Source: Branchiostoma belcheri (taxonomy: Eukaryota; Chordata; Leptocardii; Amphioxiformes; Branchiostomatidae). From it: a stretch of 64,000 bases of DNA. Made by a program: the position numbers and the translations under genes. The stretch covers positions 3,462,556 through 3,526,555 of the forward strand of contig NW_017803046.1 in the NCBI RefSeq assembly GCF_001625305.1, given 5' to 3'. Position 1 is the stretch's first letter. Every line of letters begins with the position of its first letter. Below the pieces are notes generated by a model. It saw only the letters and a list, made by a program, of their open reading frames with translations, searched no databases and had not been told where the DNA came from. Positions 11,901-24,766 of this stretch are shown here, one piece after another.

Positions 11901-14780
11901 AAGAAGGAACACTTCTTCTTTTTGGTATATGAAAAACACTTTTCATGGGCAGGCACTTACATAGTTGAACAACAGGATGCTGAGTCACAGTAAAAAGGTA
12001 AAGTAATGTCTTCGTGCCAGGAGTTTGGGGAATCCAGGAAATGGTATTTGCAACAGGTACTTTAACCCACACTGTGTGGTGCAGGAAATCACTCAAGACA
12101 GGGAAAATACAGGCGTGGGTTTAGAAATGTCACCTGGCTTCCTGTCAGAGCCTTGTAGATCCTGTCCATCCAATAATCAGGCATCCTGAAATCGACTTAC
12201 TAATATTGCTGCTGACGACACATTTTTTTCCACATCCATTACAGTCATTGTCAAATTCTTAAGTTAGATTTTAATTGAATACTTCTCCACCCCACACCAA
12301 TCCCAATAGTCTACAATTAACTTTTGAAAATGACAATTATTATATTATATACAGCATGTAATTTCAATCTGGTTTTATCATTTTTTGTAGGAACCAACCT
12401 TGAAATTTCAGGAAAATAATAATGAATTTGAACCTTGATGTACTGGTATGTACATGTAGTGCTGATCAGAATTAAAAGATTTTGAAATGGAATCTGATGA
12501 AATGTTTTCATCCTCCCTTCTTTGCTTGCCAGGCTCTGTCCACTTGAAGACTCTGACCTTTGCAATGACCCCTGTATCTTCCTGCCTGAGAAGTCCCATC
12601 TGTCAGGCGAGGGGCAGCGGTATCAGCAGATAACAGCTGCTGCTGCACAGGCACAGCCAAATAACGTTGACCTACATACTTCTGACCACCACACTCATCA
12701 CTGAGGAAAAACAGGGGAGTGCTTGTACATACAGAAGCATCACTGGCTCCTGAGTCATGATACAGTAACCATCAAGTCCCATAATAAAATTCCTGGCAGC
12801 ATTCAGCGATTTTGTTTTGATTGTTGGTCATCTTTGTTCGTATGCAAACGAGAATACTACTAAGCCTGACAGAAACAAATGATGTTTTTATCACCACATT
12901 GTTCTTGATAATTATGGTGCCTCAGTGATTCAAATCACTCAACAAAAGCTGAATTACTGTATGAGGAGTCACAGATCAGGTCTGTGTCGTTCACAAGTTG
13001 TCGTTAACGGTATTTTATGGACTCAACATTGAGAGGCTCATTAAAGCTTGGTGGGCCAGCGATGATCCTGGGTTATGGGTGCTACAGTTTCAGGGTACAT
13101 TTAGCAGCACACACAAGCAACCACAAATAGCTCCACCCTCTCACCCCTTTTACTGCTATTTATAAAACCCCATGACCTGGAAGGGGACAGTGAGGCATCC
13201 TTCCCTCAATCCATCTACACTAACCACTAGCCTACATAATCACTGTGAAATTTTTAATTTGCTCCCAGTTCACACCACGTAGAGTACCACACTGCCTGTC
13301 TCAATGTGCTAGTTCTTACACTGAAAAATCAACAACATTGGACTGAGAGTTGACATTAATCTCTGCAGTGAATTTGGCCGCCCCTTCACTACAACATTAC
13401 TGGACAATCCCCACCCATTCCATCTCACATCCCTGATGTGTGCAATCTGGGCCTGGGGTTGTGCACGAAAAACATCAGAACGTGAGACTGACCATGTAAC
13501 ATAGTAACATGTACATGTCTCTGTACCACCCCAAAGATTGATGTATGTAAATAATATCCTATAGATTATACCCCACAAACCTAGCATACCTATGGTAGAA
13601 GGTAGCCATGATGTGACAGACAAGTCCATGCACAAGTGACGTAGCCCTGAATTTATGGCCCTCCCAGCAAGCTACTCACTGTTATGGTAATAAAATTCAT
13701 GGTGCCTACCTGCAATCTGTAATGGCCTCGCAACGTACGCAAAAGGGAAATGAATCTTACTACTGCACTCTCCCGTATTCTACATGAATTGGTGGTTTCA
13801 TAGTACATTTCCAAAGAAAGAAACCTACACAGTACATTGTGTGTTTGACCAGCCCTATTTCAGAGAAAAACACTGCTCCTATATATGGAAATGAAATCAG
13901 TTGAAAGGAAATAAAAAACATGTATAGCCTGCCTTTGACCTTCAAATCGCAAGGACAGAAAAGGAACAGATGCATTTTCATGAGCATCTGTAGTTTAAAC
14001 AGTCTGCATTTTGCAGCCGAATGCTCCCTAACAAAATGGAGGGGAGCACTATAATGCCTGTGGTACCTGGCTGTCACACTACATCAAATCATGCATAACA
14101 TGTATATGAACAGACTCAGCAGCTGAAAATGCGTAGCTGGCGTTAAACTGAAGTAAGGGTACAACACTGCTACACATCCTACTAAATCTGTGACATTTTC
14201 CCACTAAACTTCCACCCTTGGTGTGTATTTTGGAGCTAGAATAACCTGTGCTGTGCAGAAGAAAGGGTGCACCTACCCATTTTCTGTCACCTCCACCTTC
14301 CAACCCAAGTTGATGAATGATCGTGACCTAGATTCCTCTGTGAACGCCACACCCATGGCCCTGACCATGACGCAAACGGGGGAGGCAAGGCGCCCTTTTT
14401 TTTCAAAAGACCCTCTTGCATCCCTGCTCTAGTTGTAGTCAAATATTTTTATGTCTTAATGATTCCATAAGTTCAACGAATGAAACAAAACAGATACAAC
14501 CTACCCTATACAGAAGCTCACATTGAGGAAGCTTTCTGGTAGGAGGCTCAAGTTATGACACCATAACATGCCGACACATTGTTGTACATGGGAACACTTA
14601 GTCATTTCAGCAAATTGGGTTATCGTAAACTGTAGATTTAAAACCTAAGCCTCTTCCTGTCTGACTATATGCAAGGGTAAATGAGTCAACGATCAAATTT
14701 CTCCGGCCATGAATTGATGTTTGTAAAACAGGTGCCATTTGCGCACCTTAGGAAATGATCAATAGGAGGGACACATTGAT
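6000..14780. other. intron-like stretch
   Basis: No supported exon. A 29-bp tandem duplication (CTGGGTCTAAGTTCAAATGA at 6792 and 6821) is present. At 8.1-8.2 kb two good minus-strand donors (GAG|GTAAGG with GT near 8091, and CATG|GTAAGA near 8162) follow a protein-like frame (VRHVYVASILGAIMDAE) without an acceptor. At 13710 a good donor (GCAG|GTAGGC) follows a pyrimidine tract but no coding reading fits. A 19-nt acceptor-donor pair at 11.96-11.98 kb is not a multiple of three. Confidence 0.35.
10405..10790. repeat. diverged GC-rich repeat pair, ~325 bp apart
   Basis: GGAATCGTCCGGTCCCGTGA (about 10408) and GGAATAGCCCGTGTCTCGTGA (about 10731) continue in parallel through GCGGGCGCCA versus TGCGCGCCAA and a run ending TTTAAAAG or TTTGAAAG. 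The GC-rich composition resembles the 20-24 and 59 kb arrays. Confidence 0.5.
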
Positions 14781-14788
14781 TAATTTAC

Positions 14789-14988
14789 CTGACCTAGTTC
14801 TTTCCTCTATTTTTGCACCCCTGACTTCCAAACTGGTATGACCATGACATCTGATAGCAGTAAAAGGGTGGGAAGCTGAAAATGGACCAGGTTTTGTATT
14901 GTTGCAGCCAGGCCTGCAGACAATAACACTTGACTTGTCCGGCAGGTTTTCCCGCTCAAGTGGGACAAAAAAGGAGTTATCCACCCGA
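14789..14988 (-). CDS. possible coding exon with two open frames
   Basis: A minus-strand acceptor with a long pyrimidine tract (CTTTCCTTCCTTTTGTTCC ... ACAG, AG at 14990-14989) is followed by 200 open bases to the donor GTCAG|GTAAAT (GT at 14788-14787). The frame ending in phase 1 reads RVDNSFFVPLERENLPDKSS ... KIEERTRS. A second frame, starting in phase 1 (GWITPFLSHLSGKTC), is also open but ends at a TAG just before the donor. An internal acceptor (CCTGGTCCATTTTCAG, exon from 14875) would instead give an 87-nt phase 1-1 cassette. The splice sites are good; the frame is unresolved. Confidence 0.35.
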
Positions 14989-15743
14989 CTGTCATGGAAC
15001 AAAAGGAAGGAAAGAAGCCATGATTAGAGGGTCGAGGGAGTCTTAATGCAGACAATTTCAACTATGTACATTTGTACATTGTGTTTGGAACCCATAACAA
15101 ACAGCCTGGACATCATGACGAATGTTGTCAACAAAACGACTGACGTAAACTTTCCGTCTTTCCTCATACATATAACAAAACTTTGGGACGAATCTAAGAA
15201 AAGAAATGCAGAATTTTCCTTCAGAAAACATACAACAATTGACCTCTGTGACGACTTTGTAATGTTATTCCCGCATCTATGCTATATAAAGCAAGACGGT
15301 CTGGTTCATTGCTAGAAAGGTAGAAAGGCAAGGGGAGGGATTCCTTTATAAGGCCGCTCGGATGCCTGACCTAAATACCAGGGGGGGACTCAGCCATGTT
15401 TCCTTCCACCAGGCTTGATCCTGACCCTAAACGTACCATCGCCATCTGGGATATTTTATATAGCTCATCCTTCCTTTGTCTTCCAGTAGGGTTACTCATT
15501 AGGACAGACCAAATTCAGAAGGGAACGTTTGTCAGCCAAATAAAGTATACAACTCTCTCTGTGCACACATACCTGCTGTTTAACTTTAAACATTCTTTCA
15601 TCTTTGATTTCTTACAATTAGCCGAGTGAACAAGTTGGAGATTGCCTGGGGCAAAGTATGTGGATAATGACTACTAAGTAACCCTAGCTTGCAAAGATCT
15701 TAGAAAGTGATACGCAGGTGCTATGTGTATGCATAGATTTTCT

Positions 15744-15765
15744 ATTTCTACTGAGAAGTAGAAAT
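15744..15765. repeat. perfect 9-bp inverted repeat, 4-nt loop
   Basis: ATTTCTACT, loop GAGA, AGTAGAAAT. It is followed by a further TTTCTACTAC copy. No surrounding element was recognised. Confidence 0.7.
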
Positions 15766-16154
15766 TTCTACTACATTTTAGTACCCTTTGTTTTGCAAGT
15801 AATACAGTATTTACTAAAGCGAATGAAGATTACATAATTACCAAAAGTCAGTACCAACTGAAAAAGTGAAACACAGGCTAGAGGGTTGTGTTTACACTTT
15901 GCATTGCATGTTATCAATTTCTGTGTATGGAAGTTTTTCATTCAGGAAAACTATGCCATCTGTAAGAAATTTCACAAAAATGCAGATTTTCAATTGGAAT
16001 AATAAATGCCCTTCGTATTGCATAGAAATGAAACTTAACACAGCCAACAAGAAAATGTGATGGAAAGATCAGCTGTCCTTAGTTGGGTCAGAGAAGTTCA
16101 CTTTATATTTGCACCACATAACTATCATTCCAAACCTAGCTCCGTTTGATTTAC

Positions 16155-16192
16155 CTCTGTGAATTTGCCAGTTGTTTTTCCAATAACCCAAA
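16155..16192 (-). other. possible 38-nt exon
   Basis: The minus-strand acceptor GCATTGCATGTTTCAG and donor CAGAG|GTAAAT enclose 38 nt. All three frames are open (for example FGLLEKQLANSQ or WVIGKTTGKFTE), but the length is not a multiple of three, so it would break the phase-1 chain. It is either an exon of another transcript, a poison exon, or chance. Confidence 0.2.
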
Positions 16193-17485
16193 CTGAAACA
16201 TGCAATGCTGATATCTAGATTTATTGTTTGAGAAACATGACACCAGTGATGTAAATCTGTATTGTCCCAGTTTTATACAGTTCCCAGTAGGTGCTGTTCC
16301 CATTGCACTCTACCCTCCAGATTTGACCGATTGGTTTAGGGGGCAAAAACAGGCAGTTGCCTGGTAAGTCCTTGGAAATGAAAGCGCCCAAGGACTTAAT
16401 TCTCCCAACATTCCCATTTGTCCCTACTGAGCCCCTGGTTTCTCCATGGTAACTCGGATCAATACATATCAGGTTCAAGCAGGTCAATCGATGGCGAACA
16501 CGTCATTGACCTAGTTTGGTGGGAATCAGTGGCACCATTACTGACGCACATGGCTTAATGCCACAACATCATGGCATATATCATATTCAATTACCTCTTC
16601 ACAACTCCCTTTCAACTTGCTGCCAAACACAGCTGTTAACATAATCACCCTCTTTTTTCTAGAAACTCATCCATTCTTTTCTATGTTATCAAATTGCAAA
16701 TAGTTGGAACTAAGAACCTTATCCTGCCGGTCATTTTACTTCAGATGTCTTCTCTGTCTTGAGGTGATGACAAAAATTTAGATTTGATACCCGATAGACT
16801 TTAGGTGGACCGAATTTACAACTACAGCCTGTACAGGGCCTGAGGAAGTTCATCTCCTTGACCAGGGGTAATCAACTGGCAGCCGATCTACATGGTAATG
16901 AAATCAATTATTCTAAACAATCCAGCAGAAATGGGGTCAGCCAGATAAGAGTGATATCCTCCAGAATTAGCCTGAATTTCGGAAGGATTAACTGAGATGA
17001 TATGCTACCGGATTGTTATGTCAGGCCCCTGGCGACTGGGGAAGACCACCGACACAGATCCGGTCTTCAGTTACAAAAATTTATTTCTCCTTGAAATTGG
17101 AATGAAACCGCCCGCTGATGTTTCAGAGGAATGTAAGTTTAGAACACACTTCCGATACACAACCTTGATCTTGTTCTGTTCACATGATGTCTGTAAAGAT
17201 TATAAGCAAACAAAACACATGAAACTCACCTTTCCGTTAAACCTTTCTGTACATTTTGACACATTTGTTTTTACAGTCTGACAAACAACATCATTCAACT
17301 GAAAACTAGCTACTGGTAAACTGATCACACTTTTAAGCATCTAATTTCTCCAAGCATGACCAAGAACCAAACTAAGCCTGGCAAGTCACTGTCATGTACC
17401 TTGAAAAAATTCCCAAAGTATTTCTCTACACAACATTCTGCTTTCCCGTGATACACTGAAGATGGAGCCATGTACATGTACTTAC

Positions 17486-17639
17486 CTGCCTCGTTTTCCT
17501 CCATACTCCACCTTTCCTTACTCCACAGCTGAATCATGTACACCTGACTCTTGGATGAGGTAGTCTGACAGTGTTTCATGCGAGGGAAACTGAGCTGCTC
17601 CACAGAATCCTTACCCTGCAGCAGCAGTGAAGCAGCCAT
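17486..17639 (-). CDS. candidate first coding exon with excellent donor
   Basis: The minus-strand frame runs from an ATG in a good context (GAAATGG) as MAASLLLQGKDSVEQLSF and ends IQLWSKERWSMEENEAG at the perfect donor GGCAG|GTAAGT (GT at 17485-17484), phase 1. The frame is also open upstream of the ATG for about 26 codons, back to an in-frame TAG, with an acidic/basic reading (DPEREEADRLTSRCWE). The exon could therefore extend further if an acceptor exists, but the only candidate (GGATCCAG) lacks a pyrimidine tract. The 5' limit is uncertain; the 3' limit is good. It has no recognised domain, signal peptide or membrane segment. Confidence 0.55.
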
Positions 17640-19415
17640 TTCCCAACACCGACTAGTCAGTCTGTCAGCCTCCTCTCTCTCTGGATCCGCAGTGGTTCTC
17701 CCCTAACGTTGGCCTACTTACATAACATTGACCTCGAAACAGAGCCACCAGACTGACACCCACGTTTCCACCAAGGTCAGAATATGAATGCGCATATTAA
17801 AGACTTTCGGGATCACATCGACATTGTGGTGTCTAATCTCCAATATGTTTTTAAGCAGTTGTACAAAGAGTGCTATTATGGAAAAGACTTCATCCTTGAC
17901 ACACACAGGAGTTGTTTGGCCATGACACGACCTCGACCCTTTGCTTGACAATGACCAAACCCCTGCGAGGCAAGAAGAAAACCCAAAACAACCTCCTGCC
18001 ACTTGGCCTACACTGGGTCAAGTGATCGCAGACAGGGAACGTGATAAAACTGGCCTGAGCAGCAAGCGGGGAAGATAACCATAAAATTTTAAGAGAACGC
18101 TTTGGGACCAGTGGCTCAACAGCAGCTGTAACACCAGTAAAACATCAATAGCACTACTTATGACAGGAAATGGCTGAATTGCACCAAAGTGATTCTTGGA
18201 AAGACCTTGATTTTAATTTTTATCCTTCAGTTCTACAAAACTGCTCTTGAAATACCTACTGAGCACATTACATATATGCTGCGTGTAATAATTATCTGTG
18301 AACATAGTACATAAAATTACCAATAAAGTTTTATCATCATGTTTTATCAACTTCCTCTTCCATTTTACGAGCAAGTAGGTCATGACTTGATCCTGATACT
18401 GTAAGTCAGCTTGAAATACGACTTACAAAATGGCAGCATGACGTTGTTGCATGAAGTCACATGCACCAGTTATGGCGTCACTGATTCATTCCTTCGCCTT
18501 CATGAACATGGGGAGCTGACATGGGGTTTGACCTTCTCCCTGCTGCCTATTTGTGTAACCAATAGATTTGGTGCTAAATTCAAAGTCAACCAGAAAAACT
18601 GGACAGGTGTAATACTAATAGTTTCCTGAATGTGTACAAGTCTGCATGTCTTTGATTTGAACTTGACTGAAATTGTATCAAACAAGTATTTGTCACATGG
18701 AAAGCTACCAAATATGAAGTGTAGAATGTATTTCTTGTGAACAGAAATTCGTCAGCATTCAAAAGACAAAGTTTGTCTGACAATTTACATAAAACTGATT
18801 AATCCATCCCTTTTCCTTCTATCTGATCTGCCTGGATTTTTCCAGCCATTCTGCTGATTGAAGTTAGTGCTACTCAGATTTAATCAAGATCTTTCCTGAA
18901 TGGCACTCGACAGCCTTCCTAACAATTCAAACTGTTCATTCCAGGTTCTCACTTCACTATTTGGATCAGGGTAATTTGCAAACAGCGCTTGGATGTGATA
19001 CATAGATAACACTCAATGTTCGTTCCAGAGAGAACCTTTTATCTCGGTTGCTGAAATTGGGGTCACATGTAATAGGAAGGCTTCATTTGGAGGACCAGCC
19101 TAAAGGAGCGTGGTAATTCAACTTTCTCATTTTCTCCGCTCATATGCTTCAGGCAAAGGTGTTTGTAATCTTCACATCACAGCCACAAAATTCATAAAAT
19201 TTCACAAAAGAGACAAAACCAGTATAGTCTGTACTTACTTAAAATTCAATTTGGTAACTGAAGTGACATCCTATATTGCATAAAATCAAATTTTTATTCG
19301 CAGATCCAAAGCATTTTCAGCTCATAAAATGAGGAAAGAGAGTTGCGTGCGGCAAAGCCTTTCAAGTGCTTTGGTAAGATAAATCTTTTGTTAGTCTGTA
19401 CGTGAAAGCCAGTAC

Positions 19416-19427
19416 CTGGCCATGAAA
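19416..19427 (-). CDS. candidate 12-nt microexon, phase 1-1
   Basis: The minus-strand acceptor CATGGCCTTTTCTCTGCAG is strong and is followed after only 12 nt (TTTCATGGCCAG) by the donor CAG|GTACTG. The length is a multiple of three and phase 1 is open, giving SWP between split codons. Exons this small exist in animals, mostly in neuronal or muscle cassettes. A used acceptor with a longer exon and a different donor is the main alternative. Confidence 0.25.
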
Positions 19428-20146
19428 CTGCAGAGAAAAGGCCATGTCATGAGGTCTCGCATAATCATAACCTTACAAATGCTGTTGACATCAATGGATG
19501 GGAGGTCAGCTCATACCAGCCAGGCAGTTCTTCCCCTGTGCTCCAACAGGCATGTAATTCAACATTCCAGTCTGGCTAACTCACCCAACTTACAGGAATT
19601 TCAACATCCATTAGAAGTGGTGATGGCTTTGCATAACAGTCAAGTTCACTATCAAATCTCTTTATTCAAAATACTGACAGAGTAAAGTAGTTCATGGTTG
19701 AGGAGAGCTTTTGAGCTTTGTCAGCAAGGACATTACTCATGAGCTAAAACGAAGCTTCTTACGCCATCAGCTGTTGTACAAATCCGACCTAACGCCCGCC
19801 AACTCCCGCCCAAACGATACCCGCGGCGTGCCACGAGGCAGCGATCTATTGGTACAGAAGAATGGGTGCGTGATGATCCGTGATGGGGGTCTTCCACACG
19901 TATTGACCTACACACGAATGATGTTGACTAGGTCGCGTGCCAGGGCACGTGCCCACGAGGAAGCGGGAACGCAACAGATGTTTCGCTACATGATGTACCA
20001 CGTGCAAATATGTTTTCCCCTGCGGAACGAATGCAACCAAGGAACTTCAAGGTCGCGGGGGTTCAACACCAGCGCTGGCAGACTTGAACTGCAGTTTTCT
20101 GGGGCTTCCCAAATACAAACGCTGAGAAACTCGCATATTCCGCGAT

Positions 20147-23100
20147 CTCGCATAGCGTTAACCTAGGTCGTGGCACGTGTCTGCAGCCAACTGCCACGTT
20201 CCCGAGCCATCTGCCAGTACTTGACAGTGCACTCCGCAGCTACGCAGTTAAACTAACCAGTCAGCGAACAGTCCGAGGGACAAGGTGACTCGTGGAGAGC
20301 CGATTTGTACCCATTAAGAAGGTCTTACCCTTCTTTTTCACGTTAACCCAGACACCATTGTCACTGACACACACAGTTCAGGGTCAACTGCCCTCCAGCC
20401 CCACTTTGACTGAGGACGACAGTTTGTCCCCGCAGAAGAATGGGCGGGTGACCGGGTCTCGCATAGCGTTGACCGGGGCACGTGCGGGTAAAAAAACAAC
20501 CCTCAATCCACTTTCCCTCCGCGCAGAGGCAACTTTGAGGAAAACTTGATTGATAATAATTTGAAAATTTCTTCTTGCAGTTTCGTTCCAACAAAAATGA
20601 CTGTTTAGGAAAAAAATTCTTCAATTTGAAGCAGACTGCATTTATCGAGTAGTTATGCAAGTTTACCTTTGACACTTTTGTTTCAAAAGAAATAGTTTAC
20701 TGTGAAAGTTAGAAAAACATTATCTATCCTTATGATTAACCTTGCTTAATATAGGAATCAGTAGTTTGGTGGAACTCTAGTTTTTTTACCCAAATAAATA
20801 AAAATTTTTTGGTACATAAATAACAATACCACAATCTTCCTCTTCACACATTTTTCCATTCTTTTGAATTAAACTGGAACTCTGGGCCATATGGAGAGAG
20901 AGTGCAACGATTTATGTAAGACTATTTTATCATTATAACAGCTCAATCAACAAATTTCTAGCTACCACTGATACAGACAAACGTTAACACAAGCTTTTCT
21001 ATTTTTACGAAGCAAGAAAAAAGAAGTCTCAGCTTTACATAATCACTAAGATCTCTTCATGCAATTACATCTGTTTCAAACAGAATCTAAAACATTCAAT
21101 ATATACAAATTGTACTCACCTATAGACATGTTGGGAACAGAGCAAATACAGTTTACAGCCAGCAAGGAGAGAGGTGTCAGGACATCATTGGCGATGGCAG
21201 GCAAAATGGTAGAGGCAGCAATATGGAAAAAAAAAACAAGAAAAAAATTTTGATTAACATTTTGTTCCACACAGTTTACAAAAAAATCTTGGTCTTTTCC
21301 TAACACAAAGTTTCTAAACTGAAGATAAGAAAACAAACCATCATCCGGGCTCTGTTGTGAGGGCCCTTCTCCAGGAGAAGGACTTTGCTCAGAGCCGGCG
21401 TCCTGTCCAGACGGGCTTCCGCTGCCCTGGCTGTCAGAAGCCTGCGGACTCTGTCCAGAAGCGTCGTCACTATGCTGACTTCGGTCAGAACTGCTACCGG
21501 TACCTCCCTCAGGTTCAGCCATCATCCAGTCAACTTCAACTCCCATGGATACACCAAGAGGCACGAGCCAGACCAGGTCCTTGACTCCTCCAGGCCACAC
21601 CAGGACTGGGCGGCCGTGCGCTGACAGCATGTCATTTAACGCCCCATGCACAGTTAAAATCATTATCATTTCAATCCTGGCCCACTGACCAATGTTAGGG
21701 CTATGTGCCAAGAATAAGCCGATGTCAAGGGTCCTCCCTGGTGTTGACCCTTGGCCAATCATGTCCTCTGCTCCTATTCCCCCTCTATAGTGAAGCACAC
21801 GTTTTCTGGCCTGTTCTTTTCCCTTTGAGCCAATCAGGAGCTAAGTTGACCTTAATAGATAGTTGTAGAAAAGGTACATGACACTGGGTAATGGCTACAA
21901 AGGCGTTGCCCTTGAGTTCCCATGGCCGCACGTAGTTCAGGGTTAGACAGGGCCGTGCTCCATCATCGATCAGCAGCGTGTCGGAAGCTGACAGGCGCTG
22001 AATGCCGGTGAGTCTGACCTACGGTAACAATGACCACGTGTCAAGGGTCTCGCATAACATTGGCCAGGGTCAAGTCATGCCAGCTCTCAACTCTTGTCTG
22101 CCGGCCTGTAGTGTGCTTTGGGTTTTTTTTATCAAAGAGATAGACAAACAGCTTGGCATATCTCCCAAGACATCAATGACTACCTGTTGGTGAAATATGG
22201 GGCTGTGGTGGCCAATACCTGACATTGCCTTTCCCATGACCATAAGGCCAATGGGGGTGCGTGCGGCCTGAACTCAGGTATTGTCCATCATCTCATTTCG
22301 ATCGGCAATTGCACCACAATGGGCCGCGTGATCGAGGCTAACACGCACATTGACCCACACGCGTACCTTGTCAACGACTGAAATATCGAAAAAGTAGAAA
22401 ACTTATTTGTATACAACAGGGTAAACCTGTCCTTGTCTAATATTATAATGTAACAAGTTATCCAGAAGTTCGTGAAGTTTGATATGATCGAGGATAACAT
22501 TGACTTTTCAATTAATATGATGGACACGTGGGAAACGTGCGAGCCACGCGATCTCGCATAACGTTATCCAGAAAGGGCGCGACCTTCGCTCAAGACTAAA
22601 CCAACAATAACAAGGACAAACGGAAACTGAAAAAGCGCCGTCCCATGTTCAACTTGACCATAACTAGCATTGAACAACCATTGACAAACTGGGCCAAGCC
22701 AAAACTGGGAAAAGTGAAGTGTCAGAGAGATGACTCCTGAACGTGAAATTCCCAAAGACGTACGTCGCGAGGGCTCAGCCGCCACAGCTCATTTGAAACT
22801 GAATGGGCACGTGACCGAGGGCTCATTCGAGTGTTAACCCAGGTCACGGCATGCTCTCCGCACCGTACCTAAGGAGAACAACATCACAGGTCTATCTTTT
22901 TCCTTAGCAAAATCCCCTGTTATGGGGTCCATGTACCTTTCATCCAACTGTGAAGTCTATACTATTAGGTATGCAGTTGTATTGCCTTTGGTGCAGGGGA
23001 AGAAATTCCCACGCGCATTATGTAGTTCAGGGTCAGAAGGTCTCTTTGTAGTTAGGGACCGCCACTTGGACGCACGAAGCTCACAGAGCAGGCAAAAAGG

Positions 23101-24766
23101 GACACGTGTCAAGGGTCACGCATAGCATTGACCAATGACTTCTGGCAACTGCTCGCCAGAAAATCTAAACTTGCCCCAACCAAATTTGGAGGGTCAGATT
23201 TTAGTCTAATAAGCATTGCTATGCATTAAAAATAGCGAAATCACCTTTCCTGATCACAAACGGTGCCTGGCAATAAGGGATAACATCTGGAAAAGTTGAT
23301 ATTTCACACAAAGACTGGACACACAAAAAGGGTCTGAGGGACCATGGAGGTCAGGGTCAGACAGGGTCAAAGTGTCTGTTGTATTGAGAGTGGCAGAGTC
23401 GTTTATAATCCACCCTGCTCCATCCAAGTGAATGAGACCGGCACAAAAAAGGAAGATAGATTTTTCTGGAGAGTGGAACGGAAGAAGAATACCTTCACAC
23501 GCGCGTGAAATACTGCAGATTTGGTTGTATATAATTTTGATACAAGCATTTTGCGGGAAGAAATATCAGTAGTCTTTGATTCAGATAGGAATACCAGTAT
23601 TACATAATGGTTGTACATGTAGGCTACTAAGGATTAATACATAATACATGTACCCTTTAGTGCCACCGAACATAAATGGTTGCAACAAAATTACATCAGC
23701 AAATACATATGCCCACCTGATTGTTTGTTTCCAAAAATATCATGTTTGATTTTTTTTCTTCTTACAAAATTAATTTTTTGGGGAAAAAGACTGTCCACTA
23801 CACAAATACACAGGACGACCCAGCAATGTCTATTTTAGAGCTTTTAGACAGGCTCCACAAGCCGCCAGCATTGACCCGCCATGTTTTATACAATGAAGGT
23901 CAAGCAATGAAAGGGTCGCCTGCCCCTCCATCTATAGACCAGCCAAACCTGGACCAGCCAGCCTGACCATGAAAAATGACGTAAGGGGAGCGGGTATGCA
24001 AATGAGTCACAGGAAGCTTATTCATGTCGAGCATAGAGCGCAATCCTGCCCACAATATTGTTATGAAATAAAAGCGATGAATACAGCATTCCCTGCTTTA
24101 TACACTGTAAATCTGAATCTTTTCAAAACTAAAAATATCAAAATCTAAGCCCTGCTTTATCAAGTGATCAACATCCAATGAAAAATGTATCCATTTTCGA
24201 AAAATGTATCCAATCCTTTTCATTTCTCCATTGTTGTTTTAATAACATTTTTGTTACAAACGGGCCAGAGAATTTCATTTTGTCCCTTCCAATCCAATCT
24301 TCCAGGAGCAGCCTCTAAATCTAACTTCCCAACATTGGAGTACATGTAACCTTAATATTTTGTGTCCCTTTGTTATTATAAATCTACAAGAAAACACCAA
24401 TGACACTCTGTACACATTAAATCATTCTCCACCAGACCTTTGTGGACACAGCTATGGTACATTTCTCATCATCATCCCTAAACTGCATATTGGACTGACG
24501 TTATGTCATTATAGCCTTGACATATTGGGGATGATCAGAGAATGGCGAACAAAATGCGTAATACACCATATGTACAGCTATGGTATTTCTAAAACTGTAA
24601 GGATGATAAATACATTGTTTATAATCTGAATCTGTGTCACATGTTAGCAAAAAAGATGTAATTAAAGAGAAGAATACAGCGTGCACTACCTGTCCCGAAC
24701 AGGAAACCAGCATGAGTCTTTAAATCGGCACCACGCATAACATTGACCTTGCGCATGACGTTAACC
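20147..24766 (+). repeat. dispersed 17-bp motif family, consensus CTCGCATAACGTTGACC
   Basis: Copies or close variants lie at 20147-20163, 20458-20474, 22049-22065, 22553-22569, 23117-23133, 24732-24748 and 24751-24766, all on the same strand; weaker ones are near 22486 and 22826. Several are flanked by CACGTG or CACGTGTCAAGGG. The segments between them are diverged and GC-richer than the surroundings. This looks like an old tandem array of promoter-like units. The related CTCGCATAAATTTGAA anchors recur in the 59.2-59.7 kb array. The region overlaps the upstream side of the 21.5 kb start exon. Confidence 0.55.
21120..21525 (-). CDS. candidate first coding exon, acidic Ser/Gln-rich N terminus
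   Basis: The minus-strand frame opens with two adjacent ATGs (21525 and 21522) as MMAEPEGGTGSSSDRSQHSD and continues for about 62 codons of Ser, Gln, Gly, Asp and Pro, a typical disordered acidic start. Two donors are possible, both ending in phase 1. ATG|GTTTGT at 21338-21337 is weak but stops before the low-quality tail. ATAG|GTGAGT at 21119-21118 is strong but adds a hydrophobic, poly-T-derived segment. The frame is uninterrupted to both. I favour coding up to 21339, with the distal donor as an alternative. The GC-rich region upstream (21.6-22.9 kb) has a CCAAT box (GAGCCAATCAGG) and repeated motifs, consistent with a promoter. The protein is not recognised. Confidence 0.5.

Noticed and set aside
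12118..12200. Minus-strand MPDYWMDRIYKALTGSQ before CCAG|GTGACA
   Set aside because: Weak acceptor, ends in phase 0, and the donor is only moderate.
22370..22381. 11-nt minus-strand acceptor-donor pair with excellent pyrimidine tract
   Set aside because: Length is not a multiple of three and the donor (GTACGC) is ordinary; could be a noncoding exon edge.
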